Under the pieces are notes generated by a model, which ran no database searches, was not told the DNA's origin, and saw only the letters and a list, made by a program, of their open reading frames with translations. Positions 54,009 through 62,962 of a stretch of 64,000 nucleotides of DNA are shown in pieces (positions within the stretch are counted from its first letter, which is position 1; each line of letters starts with the position of its first letter). A program made the translations under genes and the position numbers. This DNA is from JAWKWA01 sp041397765 (lineage in GTDB: Bacteria; Pseudomonadota; Alphaproteobacteria; Rhizobiales; Hyphomicrobiaceae): the NCBI GenBank assembly GCA_041397765.1, contig JAWKWA010000001.1, positions 186,001 through 250,000 on the forward strand, written 5' to 3'.

Positions 54009-54104
54009 AGACCATGACCGCCCGGCGAACGAGGCGTCGGTCGCGGGATGGACCCGCCGGCAACGGGGCCTGATCCCGCGGGCAATGCATGATGAGATCG
54101 TGGG

Positions 54105-54956
54105 GTGAGCGCCGTGGAGACGATGGCGAAGCCGAGATGGCCCAAGCCACTTTGGCAGGACATGACGAGCGCCGAGTTCTCGGGCGCGGACCGCACCCGC
54201 TGGGTCGCGGTGCTGCCGATCGGTGCCATCGAGCAGCACGGGCCGCATCTGCCGGTATCGACCGACACGCTGATCGCCGCGGCCTTGGTCGAGCGCGCCA
54301 TCGCCGGCCTGCCGGAGGGCCTGCCGGTGACCTTCCTGCCGGTGCTGCCCATCGGCAAGTCCAACGAGCATCTCGCCTTTCCCGGCACCTTGTCGCTGTC
54401 CTGGCAGACGCTCGTCTCGCTGCTCGTCGAAATCGGCGAGAGCGTGGCGCGGGCCGGCCTCAGCAAGCTCGTCATCCTCAACACCCATGGCGGCAACCGC
54501 GAGGCGATCGGCATTGCCGGACGCGAGCTTCGGGTGCGGCGGGGCATGCTCGTCGTCACCGCCGGCTGGTCGCGGCCGGATGAGGCGGCCGACCATTTTC
54601 CGGCGGCCGAGCAGGGCTATGACATTCATGCCGGCGACGAGGAGACCTCGATCCTGCTCGCTCTGCGACCTGATCTCGTCCGCATGGACCGCGCCCGGCA
54701 TTTCACGACGCTGCAGGTCGATCTCGCCCGCCGTGCGCGCCGGCTGAGGGCGCATGGGCCACTCTCGCAGATCTCCTGGGTCGCCGGCGATCTCAACCCC
54801 GACGGTGCCGCCGGCAACGCGGCCGCCGCCACGCCCGAGAAGGGGCGCCTGCTGGTCGATCACTATGTCGCGGGCTTTCTGGACCTGCTCGGCGAGGTCG
54901 ACGGCTTCACGCCCGACTGGCTCGGCAAGCCGGTCGAGGGGCCGGCCGGAGGCTGA
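54105..54956 (+). CDS. Creatininase family amidohydrolase
   Basis: 283 residues from GTG 54105; ATG at 54123 (MAKPRWPKPLWQDMTS) is also possible. Metal ligands of the creatininase fold: LPIGAIEQHGPHLPVSTDT (Glu, His, Asp), ILNTHGGNREA (His), and DIHAGDEETSILL (Asp-Ile-His-Ala-Gly-x-x-Glu). It hydrolyses creatinine or a related cyclic amide. Creatine and sarcosine are related metabolites, so a tie to the sox and DgcA-like genes is possible but speculative. Confidence 0.87.
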   Translation: MSAVETMAKPRWPKPLWQDMTSAEFSGADRTRWVAVLPIGAIEQHGPHLPVSTDTLIAAALVERAIAGLPEGLPVTFLPVLPIGKSNEHLAFPGTLSLSWQTLVSLLVEIGESVARAGLSKLVILNTHGGNREAIGIAGRELRVRRGMLVVTAGWSRPDEAADHFPAAEQGYDIHAGDEETSILLALRPDLVRMDRARHFTTLQVDLARRARRLRAHGPLSQISWVAGDLNPDGAAGNAAAATPEKGRLLVDHYVAGFLDLLGEVDGFTPDWLGKPVEGPAGG

Positions 54957-55025
54957 TGCGGGAACAGGTGGCGCGGTGCCGCCATGCCGCCATGCGGGTC
55001 CGTCGTTTCCTCTCACCTGACAGAA

Positions 55026-55068
55026 GGGCGCCGGCCACGAGGCCGATGGCGGCTCGTGGCAGGCGCCC
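55026..55068. terminator. Strong hairpin between creatininase and DUF2892 genes
   Basis: Arms GGGCGCCgGCCACGAG and CTCGTGGCaGGCGCCC pair over 16 bases with one mismatch around an 11-base loop, in the gap between the two convergent genes. It lacks a T-run. A likely bidirectional terminator. Confidence 0.5.
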
Positions 55069-55137
55069 TGCGGTCGAGGGGAGAGTGGCGTCACGGGCTG
55101 GCCCGGGCCGCCCGCTGCCGATGAGGCCGGACGGGGC

Positions 55138-55335
55138 TCAGGCCCGCGACTTGGTCCCGCAGGTATTGATGCCGAGCAGCGAATAGGGCGGGCACCAGCC
55201 GATGAGGCCGGTCACCAGCGGCACGACGCCGATCCAGCCCCAGGGCGTCTGCGGGCCGACGAAGACGATGGCGATCAGGGCGAGGCCGACGATGATGCGG
55301 ATGATGCGGTCGAGGCCGCCGACATTGCGGGTCAT
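55138..55335 (-). CDS. DUF2892 (YgaP-like) membrane protein
   Basis: 65 residues from ATG 55335 (GGAGGGAACA upstream). Pattern MTRNVGGLDRIIRIIVGLAL, VGPQTPWGWIGVVPLVTGL and WCPPYSLLGINT is DUF2892, a two-pass membrane protein found alone or at the C-terminus of rhodanese-like YgaP. Two cysteines. It lies after the Crp/Fnr gene on the same strand with a palindrome between them, so it may be under that regulator's control. Confidence 0.85.
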   Translation of the reverse strand: MTRNVGGLDRIIRIIVGLALIAIVFVGPQTPWGWIGVVPLVTGLIGWCPPYSLLGINTCGTKSRA

Positions 55336-55534
55336 TGTTCCCTCCAAGGGTCTTGGTTCAGGCTTGCGCGAGTATCGTCCGGCGGGATGGAGACGGCCCT
55401 CAGGCACTTGGTCCCGATCGCGTGGATCGCGAGCCGCCGCGCCTGTCGCAAAGCCGCCTCCTGCTCCCTCTCCCGGTCCGCCCGCCGCGTCCGGGTAGAT
55501 GACGACCATTTAATCATCCCGCCCAGAAATGTCT

Positions 55535-55547
55535 GTGACTATGTCAC
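55535..55547. promoter_or_regulatory. Candidate operator dyad GTGAC-TAT-GTCAC
   Basis: Perfect 13-base inverted repeat in the 227-bp gap between the Crp/Fnr gene and the DUF2892 gene it precedes. The half-site is like that of Crp/Fnr-family sites (TGTGA/TCACA-like), though with a three-base spacer. It could be where the neighbouring regulator binds. Confidence 0.4.
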
Positions 55548-55562
55548 CGACCTGGCCCCTCG

Positions 55563-56231
55563 CTATCCCATCCGCACCAGCGCCTCGAGCTCGCCGCGGC
55601 GCTGGATGGTGATGCTGCCCCGGCCGGACTGGATGAAGCCCCGTCGCTGGAACTCCGAAAGGAGGCGGCTGACCACCTCGCGCGCGGTTCCCAGCTCGGA
55701 GGCGAGCTGCTGCTGCGTCACCGAGATCTGGTCCGAACCCGGGCTGAGCTCGATCAGCTTGTCGGCGAGGCGCAGATCCATCCGGCCGAACGCCACGTCC
55801 TCGATCACGCGGAACAGGTTGGTGACCCGCTGGCTGAACGCGGTGAAGACGAGCTGGCGGAACTCGGCCGATCTTGCGATCAGCTCGTCGAATGTCGGGC
55901 GCGGCACCGCCACGGCCCGGACCAGCGTTTCGGCAATCGCCTCGGCGAGATAGTCCTCGTAGCTCATCAGGCAGGCAGTCGTCAGCGCGCAACTCTCGCC
56001 GGCATGCACCCGGTAGAGCACGATCTCGCGGCCGTTCTCGGACACCTGCTGGACCCTGACGGTGCCCTCGAGCAGGAGGAGGAAAGCCTCCGGCGCCTGG
56101 CCGGGCCCGTAGATTCGGCTGCCCTCGGCGAGCGACACGACCATCGAGCTGCGGGTCAGCCGGTCCCGCATCTCCTCGGAGAGCCGGGTGAGCCCTGGGA
56201 ACATCTTCAGCCAGTCCGTCTCGCCCGCCAT
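55563..56231 (-). CDS. Crp/Fnr family transcriptional regulator
   Basis: 222 residues from ATG 56231, which has GGAGGCTCGGTC before it. N-terminal cyclic-nucleotide-binding-like domain (YGPGQAPEAFLLLLEGTVRV, SENGREIVLYRVHAGESC) and C-terminal winged helix (ISVTQQQLASELGTAREVVS, RLLSEFQRRGFIQSGRG). The cysteine count is low (C81 in ESCALTTACLM, then C88), so it lacks the four-Cys Fnr iron-sulfur site. Signal unknown. Probably controls the following DUF2892 gene. Confidence 0.9.
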   Translation of the reverse strand: MAGETDWLKMFPGLTRLSEEMRDRLTRSSMVVSLAEGSRIYGPGQAPEAFLLLLEGTVRVQQVSENGREIVLYRVHAGESCALTTACLMSYEDYLAEAIAETLVRAVAVPRPTFDELIARSAEFRQLVFTAFSQRVTNLFRVIEDVAFGRMDLRLADKLIELSPGSDQISVTQQQLASELGTAREVVSRLLSEFQRRGFIQSGRGSITIQRRGELEALVRMG

Positions 56232-56285
56232 GACCGAGCCTCCAGCACGCCGCATCCGGGATATTGATAGAGGAGACGGCAGATC

Positions 56286-56305
56286 GGGTGAACTGTGGAT
56301 CACCC
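56286..56305. promoter_or_regulatory. Candidate operator upstream of the Crp/Fnr gene
   Basis: GGGTGA and TCACCC form a perfect inverted repeat with an eight-base centre, 55 bases before the Crp/Fnr start codon. The position suits autoregulation. The spacer is longer than the standard Crp-site spacing. Confidence 0.35.
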
Positions 56306-56316
56306 CCGTGACCGCC

Positions 56317-56350
56317 CAAAAAACAAAGGGCCCCGCCGGAGCGGGGCCCT
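56317..56350 (-). terminator. Rho-independent terminator of the Bax inhibitor-1 gene
   Basis: On the minus strand AGGGCCCCGC / GCGGGGCCCT form a perfect 10-bp stem with a four-base loop, followed by TTTGTTTTTTGG. It lies 50 bases after the stop of the Bax inhibitor-1 gene and is the clearest intrinsic terminator in the window. Confidence 0.92.
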
Positions 56351-56399
56351 CGCATGTCGCCGCTGCGGGATCGGGCGCCTGCGCGCCGCCCGCCCAGCC

Positions 56400-57137
56400 T
56401 CAGTCGCGATTGCCGACGAGCTGGAGCAGCATGATGAAGAGGTTGATGAAGTCGAGATAGAGCGTGAGCGCGCCGTGGATCGCCGCCTTCGCTGCCAGCG
56501 TCGCATCGCCGGCGACCACGTCGTAGGTCTCCTTGATGCGCTGGGTGTCATAGGCGGTGAGGCCGGCGAACACCAGGATGCCGATCACGTTGACCGCGAA
56601 CATCAGCGCCGAGGAGGCGAGGAAGATGTTGACGATCGAGGCGATGATGATGCCGACGAGGCCCATGAACAGGAACGAGCCCCAGCCCGACAGGTCCTTC
56701 TTCGTCGTGTAGCCGTAGATGCTGAGGGCACCGAACGTCGCCGCGGTGATGAAGAACACCTGCGCGATGCTCTGGCCGGTAAAGACGATGAAGATCGAGG
56801 ACAGCGACACGCCCATGATGGCCGCGAAGGCCCAGAAGGCGATCTGCGTCGCCCCGACGCTCATGCGATTGGCGCCAGCCGACATCAGGAAGACGATGCC
56901 GAGCGGGGCGAGCATGATGACCCATTTCAGCGGGCTGCCGTAGATGGCCTGCGCGAAAGCCGGGTTCGAGGCGGCCATCGAATAGGTCAGATAGGCGGCG
57001 ACGCCTGTCAACGCCACGCCACCGGCCATGTAGTTATATACGGCAAGCATGTACGAGCGCAGACCTGCGTCTACATCCTGCGCTGCACCCCGCGTGCCGA
57101 CCGTCGGGGCTGTGTACCTGTTGTCGTATTGCGCCAT
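56400..57137 (-). CDS. Bax inhibitor-1/YccA family membrane protein
   Basis: 245 residues from ATG 57137 (CGGAGAA upstream). Seven hydrophobic segments; DVDAGLRSYMLAVYNYMAGG at the start and GLTAYDTQRIKETYD near the end are the family pattern, the latter with the conserved Asp of the calcium/pH-sensing site. Inner-membrane protein. In bacteria this family (YbhL/YccA) is tied to stress tolerance and FtsH control. Own promoter and terminator. Confidence 0.93.
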   Translation of the reverse strand: MAQYDNRYTAPTVGTRGAAQDVDAGLRSYMLAVYNYMAGGVALTGVAAYLTYSMAASNPAFAQAIYGSPLKWVIMLAPLGIVFLMSAGANRMSVGATQIAFWAFAAIMGVSLSSIFIVFTGQSIAQVFFITAATFGALSIYGYTTKKDLSGWGSFLFMGLVGIIIASIVNIFLASSALMFAVNVIGILVFAGLTAYDTQRIKETYDVVAGDATLAAKAAIHGALTLYLDFINLFIMLLQLVGNRD

Positions 57138-57350
57138 TTCTCCGTTTCCTCTGTGGCTTGCCGGCTGAGTTATCAGTCCTACTGTGATTTCGCGGCCGGC
57201 ACAACCGCGACACAGCATGTAAATCTGGCCGCGTCGGTCGATCCATGCCATCCGCCGCCGCTCACAGGACTGTGTGAGCGATCAGTTTGGTCTAAGATGG
57301 GGCGGCGAGGGCGGCACTTCAAGTGGTCCCGGTGCCGGTTCACAGGCACT

Positions 57351-59969
57351 TCAACGGTCCCCCTTCAAATGCGGCATGGGACGGGCCTTCAGCACACGCC
57401 AGGTGCCGGCGAGGCCGAAGCCGACGACGAGTGCGACCGCGAGCCCGACCGTGCCGAGCACGGCCGCGAGCGGAACCGCCACCGGCACGTCCATCGCACC
57501 CTTCAGGATGAGGACGGCGGCGATGATGCCGACCGCGACGGCGACGGCCGAGGTGGCGAAAGCCAGCATCAGATACTCGGCGAGATGGGCATCGAGGATC
57601 TGCCGGCGCCGCGCCCCGAGCACCTTCAGAACCACGGCCTGGTGCGTCCGCCGCCGCTCTGCGGTCGCCAGGGCTCCGGCGAGCACGATGGCCCCGGCGA
57701 GCACCGTGACGAGCGAGGTCGCACGGATCGCGATCATCACCTTCTCGAACATCGCCTCCACGGCCGCGAGTGCGTCCTTGACCCTGAGGATCGTCACATC
57801 GGGGAAGCGTTCGGCGAGGCGCTGGGTCAGCCGCCCCTCCTCAGCCGCGCTCGGCTCACCCTCGAAGGTCAGGGTCGCGAGCATCCGGTAGGGGGCGGCG
57901 GCGAGCGTATCCGGCGAGAAGATCATGACGAAATTGATCGACAGGTCCTCCCAGTCGACCGTCCTCAGATTGGCGACCCGCGCGGTCACGTTGCGGCCGA
58001 GAATATTGACGGTGACGGTGTCGCCGGGGGCGAGGCCGAGGCCGCGGGCGACCTCGACGTCGAAGGAGACCAGCGGCCCGCCGGCATGGTCCCTCGGCCA
58101 CCCTGAGCCCTCGATCAGCTTTGCGCCCTCGGGCGGGGCGTCGGCGAAGGTGAGGCCGCGGTCGCCACTCAGCACCCACCTGACGCTCTCGGGTACGTCG
58201 AGCTCGCCGACCGGCCGGTCCTTCACCCTTACGATGCGACCGCGCAGCATCGGCGCCATGCGGACCGCCGCGCGGGGCTCGGTCTGCCGCATCTCCGCTT
58301 CGAAGCCATCCGCCTCGCCCTTCGGGATGTCGAGGAAGTAGTAGGCGGGGGCCCGTTCGGGGAGGCCGGCCTCGAACTCGGCGATCAGCGAGCGGTCGAT
58401 CACCGCGAGCGCGACCATGAGCGAGAGCCCGGTGCCGAGCGAGAGCACGGCCGCCCGTGTCAGCCCGCCGGGTCCGGAGAGATTGCGCAGCGCCAGATGG
58501 AGGGCGGGCTTACGGACGCGGCCGATCCGCCGGGCGGCGAGCCCGATCAGCCAGCCGAGCGCCAGGAAGATCGCGAACAGCGCCGCGATGCCGGCGAGAA
58601 AATAGAGCGCCAGCATCCGCTGCGGCGAGTTGAGCACGGCAAGGCCCGCCAGCAGTGCCGCCGCAACCGCGATCGCCGCGACATGGACGAGGCGCGGCCG
58701 GCCACGCTCGGCGGCGATCTCGTCACGGAACAGCACCGCCGCCTTGACCCGCTCGGCCTGTCCGAGCGGCCAGAGCATGAACATCAGCGCAACGAGCAGG
58801 CCATAGGCGATGGCGACCGCGAGGCTGAGCGGGCCGACCGTGTAGACGAGGCCGATCGGCAGCGCCGGCCCGGCGATGGCGCCGACCAGCAGCGGTACCG
58901 CGAGGCCGATGGCGAGGCCGAGCCCGATGCCGATTCCCGCCAGCATCAGGATCTCGGTGAGATAGATGTGGAAAATCTCGCCCGATGTGGCACCGAGCGC
59001 GCGAAAGGTCGCGATCACCCGGCGCTTGCGGTCGAGATAGGAGGCCACCGCATTGGCGATGCCGACGCCGCCGATCAGCAGCGCGGCGAGGCCGGTCAAG
59101 GTCAGGAACTGGCCGAAGCGGTCGATCGCCCGCCTGAGGCCGGGCTGGGGATCGCGCCGGTCGGTGAGCTGATAGCCGCCGTCGGGAAAGGCTGCCTCGA
59201 ACGCCCCCGCGAGCGTCTTGAGGTCCTCGGCACCGCCGCCGCGCTCATCCGGCAGCAGCAGCCGGACCTGCCAGCGCACGAGGCTGCCGGGGCCTGCGAG
59301 CCCGCTCGCCGCGAGCGTCGCCATCGTGACCATCACCCGCGGCCCGTAGGCCGCCTGCGATGCGAGCATGTCGGGCTCGCGTGCGATGGTGCCGGAGATC
59401 ACGGCCTCGACCTCGCCGAGACGGATCGTGTCGCCGACCGAGAGGCCGAGCCTGGCAAGGAGGATCGGATCGACCACGGCGCGATGGGGGGCGTTCGGGG
59501 TCGGACGGAGCGCCCCGGCGAGATCCTCGCCGTCGGCGAGCGTGAGCGTGCCGACCAGCGGATAGGCGTCGTCCACCGCCTTCAGCTCGACGAGCGCCTG
59601 CGCCGCTGTGCCAGTGGCGGCTTGCCCGCGCGCCATGGTGCGCAGCATCGCCACCTCCGAGACGGCCCCGCGCCGTTCGAGGAAGGCGCGCGCGTCGGCG
59701 CCCGCGCGTTCGTGGATGCGCGACACCGAGAGGTCGCCGCCGAGCATCGCCCGGCCCTCGCGGTCGAAGCCGGCATCGACCGAATCGCGGAGCGTGCCGA
59801 CGCCGGCGATGGCGCCGACGCCGAGCATGATGCAGAGCGCCAATGCGACGAAGCGCTTGAGATTGCCGCGAAGATCCCGGATCGCGATCCTCAGCGTGCC
59901 GGCGAGGCCCAGGCGGCCGGCCGGCGTCGCGGCCGCTGCCGTTCGAGCATGGCGTGCCAGGGGCTTCAT
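57351..59969 (-). CDS. FtsX-like ABC transporter permease
   Basis: 872 residues, the long two-module form. N-terminal membrane anchor (FVALALCIMLGVGAIAGVGT), a periplasmic MacB-PCD-like domain, FtsX permease repeat (GLAALLIGGVGIANAVASYL and LTEILMLAGIGIGLGLAIGL), and a second set at the C-terminus (SLVTVLAGAIVLAGALATAE). Pairs with the ATPase upstream. Such LolD/YbbA-YbbP-type systems sit next to TesA in many bacteria and are thought to act on lipids or membrane proteins. ATG overlaps the ATPase stop by 4 bases. Confidence 0.9.
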   Translation of the reverse strand: MKPLARHARTAAAATPAGRLGLAGTLRIAIRDLRGNLKRFVALALCIMLGVGAIAGVGTLRDSVDAGFDREGRAMLGGDLSVSRIHERAGADARAFLERRGAVSEVAMLRTMARGQAATGTAAQALVELKAVDDAYPLVGTLTLADGEDLAGALRPTPNAPHRAVVDPILLARLGLSVGDTIRLGEVEAVISGTIAREPDMLASQAAYGPRVMVTMATLAASGLAGPGSLVRWQVRLLLPDERGGGAEDLKTLAGAFEAAFPDGGYQLTDRRDPQPGLRRAIDRFGQFLTLTGLAALLIGGVGIANAVASYLDRKRRVIATFRALGATSGEIFHIYLTEILMLAGIGIGLGLAIGLAVPLLVGAIAGPALPIGLVYTVGPLSLAVAIAYGLLVALMFMLWPLGQAERVKAAVLFRDEIAAERGRPRLVHVAAIAVAAALLAGLAVLNSPQRMLALYFLAGIAALFAIFLALGWLIGLAARRIGRVRKPALHLALRNLSGPGGLTRAAVLSLGTGLSLMVALAVIDRSLIAEFEAGLPERAPAYYFLDIPKGEADGFEAEMRQTEPRAAVRMAPMLRGRIVRVKDRPVGELDVPESVRWVLSGDRGLTFADAPPEGAKLIEGSGWPRDHAGGPLVSFDVEVARGLGLAPGDTVTVNILGRNVTARVANLRTVDWEDLSINFVMIFSPDTLAAAPYRMLATLTFEGEPSAAEEGRLTQRLAERFPDVTILRVKDALAAVEAMFEKVMIAIRATSLVTVLAGAIVLAGALATAERRRTHQAVVLKVLGARRRQILDAHLAEYLMLAFATSAVAVAVGIIAAVLILKGAMDVPVAVPLAAVLGTVGLAVALVVGFGLAGTWRVLKARPMPHLKGDR

Positions 59970-60739
59970 GACCGCGTGCCGTCCGTCTGCGACACCGCCG
60001 CCGCGGCGGTCCGTCCGGGCGCTCCGTCCGCCAGCCCGCCCCCTGCGTCCGCGGCGCCAGTCGGCCGGTCCTCGACAATCCGTCCGTCGCGCAGCGTGAC
60101 CACCCGCTCCATCCGCTCGGCGAGGCCGATATCGTGGGTGACGAGCACGAGGGTCATGCCGTGGCGGCGCCTCAGATCGACGATCAGGCGGAGGATGTCG
60201 GCCCCCGTCGCACCGTCGAGATTGCCCGTCGGCTCGTCGGCGAAGAGGATCGCCGGTCTTGGCGCGATCGCCCGGGCGATCGCCACCCGCTGCTGCTCGC
60301 CGCCGGAGAGCTCGGCCGGGAAATGGTCGGCGCGGGCGGCGAGCCCGACGGCCTCGAGCGCGCGGCGGGCTTCCCCGAACGGATCGGGATGGGCGGCGAA
60401 CTCGAGCGGCAGCGCCACGTTCTCCAGCGCCGTCATGGTCGGCACGAGATGGAAGGACTGGAAGACGATGCCGATCGAGGCACCGCGGATCCGTGCGAGG
60501 CGGTCCTCGTCGAGGCCGGCGAAATCATGGCCCGCGATGCGCACAGCACCCCCGCTCGCGCGCTCGAGCCCCGCTGCGATCATCAGGAGCGAGGTCTTGC
60601 CCGAGCCCGAGGGGCCGATGATGCCGACGGCCTCGCCCGGGCGGATCGAGAGGTCGATGCCCTTCAGGATGGCGACGTCGCCGGCCCGGCTCCGTAGCGA
60701 GAGATGGAGGCCGGAAATCTCGATGATCGGCTGCGTCAT
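59966..60739 (-). CDS. ABC transporter ATP-binding protein (LolD/YbbA-like)
   Basis: 257 residues. Walker A GPSGSGKTSLL (41-51), Q-loop FQSFHLVPTMTALEN, signature LSGGEQQRVAIARAI, Walker B ILFADEPTGNLD, H-loop VTHD. The closest known subfamily is YbbA/LolD. It works with the following FtsX-like permease, and its gene is divergent from tesA, the YbbA-YbbP-TesA arrangement known in many bacteria. Confidence 0.93.
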   Translation of the reverse strand: MTQPIIEISGLHLSLRSRAGDVAILKGIDLSIRPGEAVGIIGPSGSGKTSLLMIAAGLERASGGAVRIAGHDFAGLDEDRLARIRGASIGIVFQSFHLVPTMTALENVALPLEFAAHPDPFGEARRALEAVGLAARADHFPAELSGGEQQRVAIARAIAPRPAILFADEPTGNLDGATGADILRLIVDLRRRHGMTLVLVTHDIGLAERMERVVTLRDGRIVEDRPTGAADAGGGLADGAPGRTAAAAVSQTDGTRS

Positions 60740-60975
60740 ATCCGTTCAAGGTCCGTCAGGAATGTGGTGACCGTGCGTTAGATAGGTGCTCGTCGCGCAA
60801 TTGCGATGCGGGTGGCCCGGTTCCGCCGGCCGCGTCGCAGACGCTGGCGCATCGGATGGCGATTCGCCACTTTGCCAGCCAGATGATGGATGAGGATGAA
60901 CGAATGCGCCGCCACCATGACCCCGCTCGCATGTCCTCGACAGCTCCCGCCCGCGATCCCGCACGGGAGGCAACG

Positions 60976-61641
60976 ATGCCTTGCGCGGTCGTGCGCTCCG
61001 GGCTCGCCGGCCTGATCCTCGCCCTCGTTCTTCTCGTCCCCGGTCTTCTCGTTCCAGGTGCGAATGCCGCAATGGCCGCCTCGCTCACCATCGTCGTCCT
61101 CGGCGACAGCCTGACCGCGGGCTATGGGCTGGCGCCCGGCGAATCCTTTCCCGACCAGCTCGGCCGGGCCCTCAAGGCACGAGGCGCGGATGTGGAGATC
61201 GTCAATGCCGGCGTCTCGGGAGATACCGCCAGTGATGGCCTCGCCCGCCTCGACTGGGCGCTGCCCGACGACGCCTCGGCGGTGATCGTCGAGCTCGGTG
61301 GCAACGACATGCTGCGCGGACTCGACCCGGAGGGAACGCGGCGGGCGCTCGACGCGATCCTGACCGAGCTCGGCCGGCGCGGCCTGCCGGTGATCCTGGC
61401 GGGCATGGAGGCCTCGCGCAATCTCGGCCAGGCCTATGTGGAGGCGTTCGGCACCATATTCCCCGATCTCGCCGAGAAGCACGGTGCACTGCTCTATCCG
61501 TTCTTCCTCGACGGCGTCGCCCTCGACCCGGCCCTCAATCAGCCGGACGGTCTCCATCCCAATGCGCGGGGCGTCGCGGTAATCGTCGAGCGTATGCTGC
61601 CGACCGTCGAGAAGCTGATCGCCCGCGCCCGCGGCCGTTGA
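60976..61641 (+). CDS. tesA: Arylesterase / TesA-type SGNH hydrolase
   Basis: 221 residues from ATG 60976, chosen because GGGAGG sits before it and a signal peptide follows (LILALVLLVPGLLVPG, cut near NAA-M); upstream ATGs at 60856 and 60904 are possible. SGNH blocks: VVLGDSLTAGYG with the catalytic Ser, VIVELGGNDMLRG (Gly, Asn), and DGLHPNARGV (Asp, His). It hydrolyses thioesters or esters in the periplasm. Divergent from the ABC exporter pair, as usual for TesA. Confidence 0.93.
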   Translation: MPCAVVRSGLAGLILALVLLVPGLLVPGANAAMAASLTIVVLGDSLTAGYGLAPGESFPDQLGRALKARGADVEIVNAGVSGDTASDGLARLDWALPDDASAVIVELGGNDMLRGLDPEGTRRALDAILTELGRRGLPVILAGMEASRNLGQAYVEAFGTIFPDLAEKHGALLYPFFLDGVALDPALNQPDGLHPNARGVAVIVERMLPTVEKLIARARGR

Positions 61642-61654
61642 ACGGGAGCTCGCC

Positions 61655-62194
61655 ATGCCACGCCTATTCACGGCCATCACCCTGCCGGACCTCCTCGCCG
61701 AGCGCCTGGCACTGATACGGGGGCATCTGGTGGGCGGCCGGTTCCTGGAGAAAGAAAACCTGCACCTGACCTTGCGGTTTGCCGGCGACATCGACAACCG
61801 GACGGCGGACAGCTTCGCCGATCTGCTCGCGCAGATCGCGTTCCCTGCCTTCCAGCTCGAGATCGTCGGCCTCGGCGCGTTCGGCGGCGACCGGCCGCGC
61901 AGCCTTCACGCGATCGTGAAGCCCACGCCCGAGCTCGAGCGCTTGCAGGCCGACAACGAGCGTGCCGCCCGCGCCGCCGGGCTCGCACCCGAATCGCGCC
62001 GCTTCACGCCTCATGTGACCATCGCCCGGCTGAAAGGGACGAGGTCCCGCGAGGTCGCGGCCTATCTGGGGGCGCAGGGCGGGCTCTCCGCCGGCCCGTT
62101 CCTGGTCGAGCGCTTCTGCCTGATGTCGTCGCGGCCGTCGACCGGCGGTCCGCCCTATGTGGTTGAAGACGTCTACGACTGCGAGCGCGGCTGA
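61655..62194 (+). CDS. thpR: RNA 2',3'-cyclic phosphodiesterase
   Basis: 179 residues. Two HxT motifs, HLTLRF (NLHLTLRFAGD, about 29-39) and HVTIARLKG (FTPHVTIARLK), mark the 2H phosphoesterase family. It starts MPRLFTAITLPD. The family opens 2',3'-cyclic phosphate RNA ends to a 2'-phosphate. Follows tesA after 13 bases. The enzyme acts on the same kind of RNA end as Pnkp, 40 kb away, but is common and not necessarily linked. Confidence 0.92.
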   Translation: MPRLFTAITLPDLLAERLALIRGHLVGGRFLEKENLHLTLRFAGDIDNRTADSFADLLAQIAFPAFQLEIVGLGAFGGDRPRSLHAIVKPTPELERLQADNERAARAAGLAPESRRFTPHVTIARLKGTRSREVAAYLGAQGGLSAGPFLVERFCLMSSRPSTGGPPYVVEDVYDCERG

Positions 62195-62233
62195 GTCCGA
62201 TCGGGCCCGCCCAAGGCGCGCGTCCTCGTCCCG

Positions 62234-62806
62234 TCAGCCGCCGTGCCGGGCGCCAGCAGGATCGAGCGCCGCGATGAGGGTGGCGAGCGCTTCGTCGCCG
62301 GCTGCCGGCGGCCGCTCGCCCTTCATGTCGTCGAGCGTCGCATGACAGGCGGCGATCAGGCCGTCCGAGGCCGCCTCGATCATGTCGAGTGCCGTGTCGA
62401 AGCCTTCCGTGCCCCCCTGATAGGGATCGGGCACGTCGACCTCGCCCGACAGGGGCGCGAATTCCATCATCAGCCGGATCTTGTGGGCCGCGCCCTCGGG
62501 CGCCATGCGCAAGAGCGTCCCGGCATTCGACCGGTCCATGGCGACGAGCACGTCGAAACGGCCGAAATCCGCGGGGCCGACCTGGCGCGCCCGCAACTCG
62601 CCGATGTCGATGCCGCGTGCAAGGCACGCCGCGACCGCGCGCCGGTCGGGCGGATCGCCGACATGCCAGCGGCCGGTTCCGGCCGAGGCGACGATGTAGT
62701 CGTCGAGCCGGTCGATCTCGGCGATACGCTTGCGGAATGCCCCTTCCGCCATCGGCGAGCGGCAGATATTGCCGAGGCATACGAACAGGATCCGGAAGGG
62801 TCGCAT
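62234..62806 (-). CDS. Low-molecular-weight protein-tyrosine phosphatase
   Basis: 190 residues from ATG 62806. Active site FVCLGNICRSPMAEG (Cys-x5-Arg-Ser) and the general acid in VPDPYQGG, both family hallmarks. The 190 residues are about 30 longer than standard, with an Ala/Gly-rich C-terminus (AALDPAGARHGG). Cytoplasmic tyrosine or arginine phosphatase; substrate unknown. Divergent from the pterin dehydratase gene. Confidence 0.93.
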   Translation of the reverse strand: MRPFRILFVCLGNICRSPMAEGAFRKRIAEIDRLDDYIVASAGTGRWHVGDPPDRRAVAACLARGIDIGELRARQVGPADFGRFDVLVAMDRSNAGTLLRMAPEGAAHKIRLMMEFAPLSGEVDVPDPYQGGTEGFDTALDMIEAASDGLIAACHATLDDMKGERPPAAGDEALATLIAALDPAGARHGG

Positions 62807-62962
62807 GGACGTTTCCTTGGCAGAGCGGCTTGGCGCTGGCAGACCGAGCGGCGGCTTCTGGCGCCGTGTCATGACCAACGCGGGCAATGGTGCAAGGGCG
62901 AGTAGGCAGCGCCCGGATCGGAAACGCAACCCTCGGGCGGCACGAAAGCGGTGGAGATGAAA

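Noticed and set aside
55335..55509. Longer DUF2892 protein from 55509
   Set aside because: The added residues are unlike the family and the ATG at 55335 has a strong Shine-Dalgarno.
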